Source: Lentzea indica
GTDB lineage: Bacteria > Actinomycetota > Actinomycetes > Mycobacteriales > Pseudonocardiaceae
NCBI RefSeq assembly: GCF_012184385.1
Contig: NZ_VSRL01000007.1
Span: 1 to 64,000, forward strand
Length of the DNA stretch: 64,000 bases
Direction of reading: 5' to 3'
How positions within the stretch are numbered: the first letter of the stretch is position 1; each line of letters starts with the position of its first letter. Shown piece after piece: positions 62,636-64,000 of this stretch. The position numbers and the translations under genes are program-made. The notes below the pieces were generated by a model. The model worked only from the letters and a program-made list of their open reading frames with translations, searched no databases and was not told the DNA's origin.

Positions 62636-63895
62636 GTGGCCGGGTGCGTCTTGTTGATCGCATCCGGCTTGCTCGCCATCGTGGTGCTCACTGTCGCCAC
62701 GGGGTATTTCGTTGCTCAGGAGTTCGCGTACATGGCGGTCGATCGCGGCCGTCTGCGGCAGATGGCCGAGGCCGGCTCGAAGGCCGCCGACCGTGCCTAC
62801 CGCGTGACTCAGAAGCTCTCCTTCATGCTGTCCGGCGCCCAGTTCGGCATCACGGTGACGGCGCTGCTCGTGGGTTACGTGGCCGAGCCGCTGCTCGGCA
62901 CCGGTCTGGGCGTGCCGTTCTCCATGGTGATCGCACTGGTCTTCGCGACCTTCGTGCAGATGGTGCTCGGTGAGCTGCTGCCGAAGAACCTCGCGATCGC
63001 GCGGCCAGAACGGCTGGCGCTGGCCCTCAGCTCCTCCACCCTCGTCTACCTCAAGATCGCCGGCCCGGTGATCCGGTTGTTCGACGCGGCCGCGAACAGG
63101 CTGCTGCGCGCGATCGGCATCGAGCCGGTCGAGGAACTGCCGCAGGGCGCGACACCCGAGGACCTCAAGCAGATCGTCGAGGACGCGGGGGAGCGGGGCC
63201 ACCTCGACCCCGAGCTCACGCGGCTGCTGGAACACGGCATCGGGTTCCGTGAGCTCGTCGCGGAACAGGCGATGACGCCGCGCGTGAACGTCCACACAGT
63301 ACGGTTCGATGATCCCGTCGCGCGCGTGGTCTCGTTGCTGGACACCGGAAACTCGCGGTTCCCCGTGGTCGGTGACGACCTCGACGACCTGCGCGGTGTC
63401 GTGGGCCTGGCCGAGGTGCTGACGTTGACGCCCGAGGAGCGCTCCAACACAGCGATCGGGAAGATCTCCTCGCCGGCGCTGGTGGTGCCGGCGACGTTGC
63501 CACTGCCCGCCGTTCTGGAACGGCTGCGGACCGAACGACGCCAACTGGCGTGCGTGGTCGACGAGTTCGGCGGGTTCGCCGGCGTGATCTCGTTGGAGGA
63601 CCTGGCGGAGGAGCTCGTCGGTGAGATCCACGACGAGGACGACCCGGTGGCCGACATGATCGAAAAGGTGGGCGACGACTGGCGTGTGCCCGGCCGCATG
63701 AGACTGGACGAGGTCGAGGACGCCACCGGCGTGGAGCTGCCTGCTGACGACTCGTACGGCACGGTGTCCGGCTTGGTGCTGCACCAGCTGGGCCGAGTGG
63801 CGCGAGCCGGCGACGAGATCGAGATGAACGGCTTGCGGCTGGTGGTCACCACGGTGGCGCGCAACGTGCCGGACTCGGTGGTGCTGTCGCGATGA
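62636..63895 (+). CDS. CNNM/CBS-domain membrane protein (HlyC/CorC family), copy 1
   Basis: A 419-residue protein: DUF21/CNNM membrane domain (four hydrophobic segments in the first 190 residues; Q-F-G-I-T-V-T-A-L-L-V-G-Y near 78), a CBS pair (residues about 210-320), and a C-terminal CorC_HlyC domain (residues about 335-415). The family is linked to magnesium or other cation export. The start could be GTG 62636 or a TTG 15-18 bases downstream. It overlaps copy 2 by four bases (ATGA). Confidence 0.88.
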   Translation: MAGCVLLIASGLLAIVVLTVATGYFVAQEFAYMAVDRGRLRQMAEAGSKAADRAYRVTQKLSFMLSGAQFGITVTALLVGYVAEPLLGTGLGVPFSMVIALVFATFVQMVLGELLPKNLAIARPERLALALSSSTLVYLKIAGPVIRLFDAAANRLLRAIGIEPVEELPQGATPEDLKQIVEDAGERGHLDPELTRLLEHGIGFRELVAEQAMTPRVNVHTVRFDDPVARVVSLLDTGNSRFPVVGDDLDDLRGVVGLAEVLTLTPEERSNTAIGKISSPALVVPATLPLPAVLERLRTERRQLACVVDEFGGFAGVISLEDLAEELVGEIHDEDDPVADMIEKVGDDWRVPGRMRLDEVEDATGVELPADDSYGTVSGLVLHQLGRVARAGDEIEMNGLRLVVTTVARNVPDSVVLSR

Positions 63896-64000
63896 GCATC
63901 GTGATCTCCGTTGTGCTGCTCGCGTTGAACGGGTTCTTCGTCGCCGCCGAGTCTCGCCGCGTTGTTCAGCTGCTGGGGCCGATCGCCTCGGCCACCGCGA
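63892..64000 (+). CDS. CNNM-family membrane protein, copy 2 (cut by window edge)
   Basis: Only the first 36 codons are inside the window. The start M-S-I-V-I-S-V-V-L-L-A-L-N-G-F-F-V-A-A-E matches the usual first helix of a DUF21 protein. After the Glu the reading becomes S-R-R-V-V-Q, where relatives have F-A-L-V-A-A-R-R; this could be a further frame break, but too little is visible. Coupled to copy 1 by ATGA. Confidence 0.7.
   Translation, partial: MSIVISVVLLALNGFFVAAESRRVVQLLGPIASATA

Overview
The window is high-GC DNA from an actinomycete. Most starts are ATG or GTG, many genes look leaderless, and the gene content is typically actinobacterial: an XRE/DUF5753 + DUF397 pair, lnt next to a ppm1-type mannosyltransferase, a PknB-like kinase, a sortase next to a DUF4397 protein, LuxR-type ATPases, and two secreted chitinases with DasR-like sites. 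A filamentous Pseudonocardiales member (Lentzea/Saccharothrix/Amycolatopsis-like) fits best, but the genus cannot be fixed from sequence alone. It reads as chromosomal housekeeping and accessory DNA. I see no prophage, CRISPR array, complete insertion sequence or biosynthetic cluster. No gene-free stretch exceeds 300 bases; the longest are 6634-6899 and 19309-19547.

Layout. 1-6.7 kb (minus strand): a surface protein, then a tight block of EF-hand protein, GNAT acetyltransferase, UvrA-like ABC ATPase and a second EF-hand protein. 6.9-12.2 kb: membrane proteins, the XRE/DUF397 pair, PspC, a TetR regulator and an acyl-CoA ligase. 12.2-15.9 kb: lnt-ppm1, a strong hairpin, an aldo/keto reductase and a small monooxygenase-like protein. 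16-19.3 kb: a LuxR-type ATPase, an unusual tRNA with a GTA anticodon, and a Gmad2/LysM protein. 19.5-25 kb: one 1,821-residue carboxylase carrying biotin carboxylase, biotin carrier, central and carboxyltransferase regions. 25-32.3 kb: 5'-nucleotidase, chitinase, a kinase-SDR pair, a divergent RHH/Clp-N protein, a WYL regulator and a VOC protein. 32.3-42.9 kb: SLOG-like protein, flavoprotein, LuxR regulator, cupin-DUF1304, fructosamine kinase, phosphatase, MOSC, a MerR/aldo-keto pair and PhoD. 42.9-47 kb: MarR and TetR regulators with clear operators, tandem SDRs and a second chitinase. 47-55.2 kb: hydrolases, a DUF2199 pair, and aldehyde dehydrogenase with DUF779 and a divergent GAF regulator. 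55.2-64 kb: a Cys-rich GIY-YIG-like protein, PfkB kinase, DUF4397-sortase, a beta-helix protein, an IlvD/Edd dehydratase, a Rieske protein, and MerR with two CNNM/CBS membrane proteins, the second cut by the window edge.

The clearest regulatory story is local: many regulators sit beside a recognisable operator and a divergent target (WYL-VOC, MerR-aldo/keto reductase, MarR-flavoprotein, TetR-SDRs, GAF-aldehyde dehydrogenase, RHH-kinase). Both chitinases carry sites resembling the DasR (N-acetylglucosamine-responsive) consensus. Five otherwise intact genes are split by frame breaks in G/C-rich spots. Four of them are each repaired by restoring one base, so I suspect base-call or assembly errors rather than true decay.
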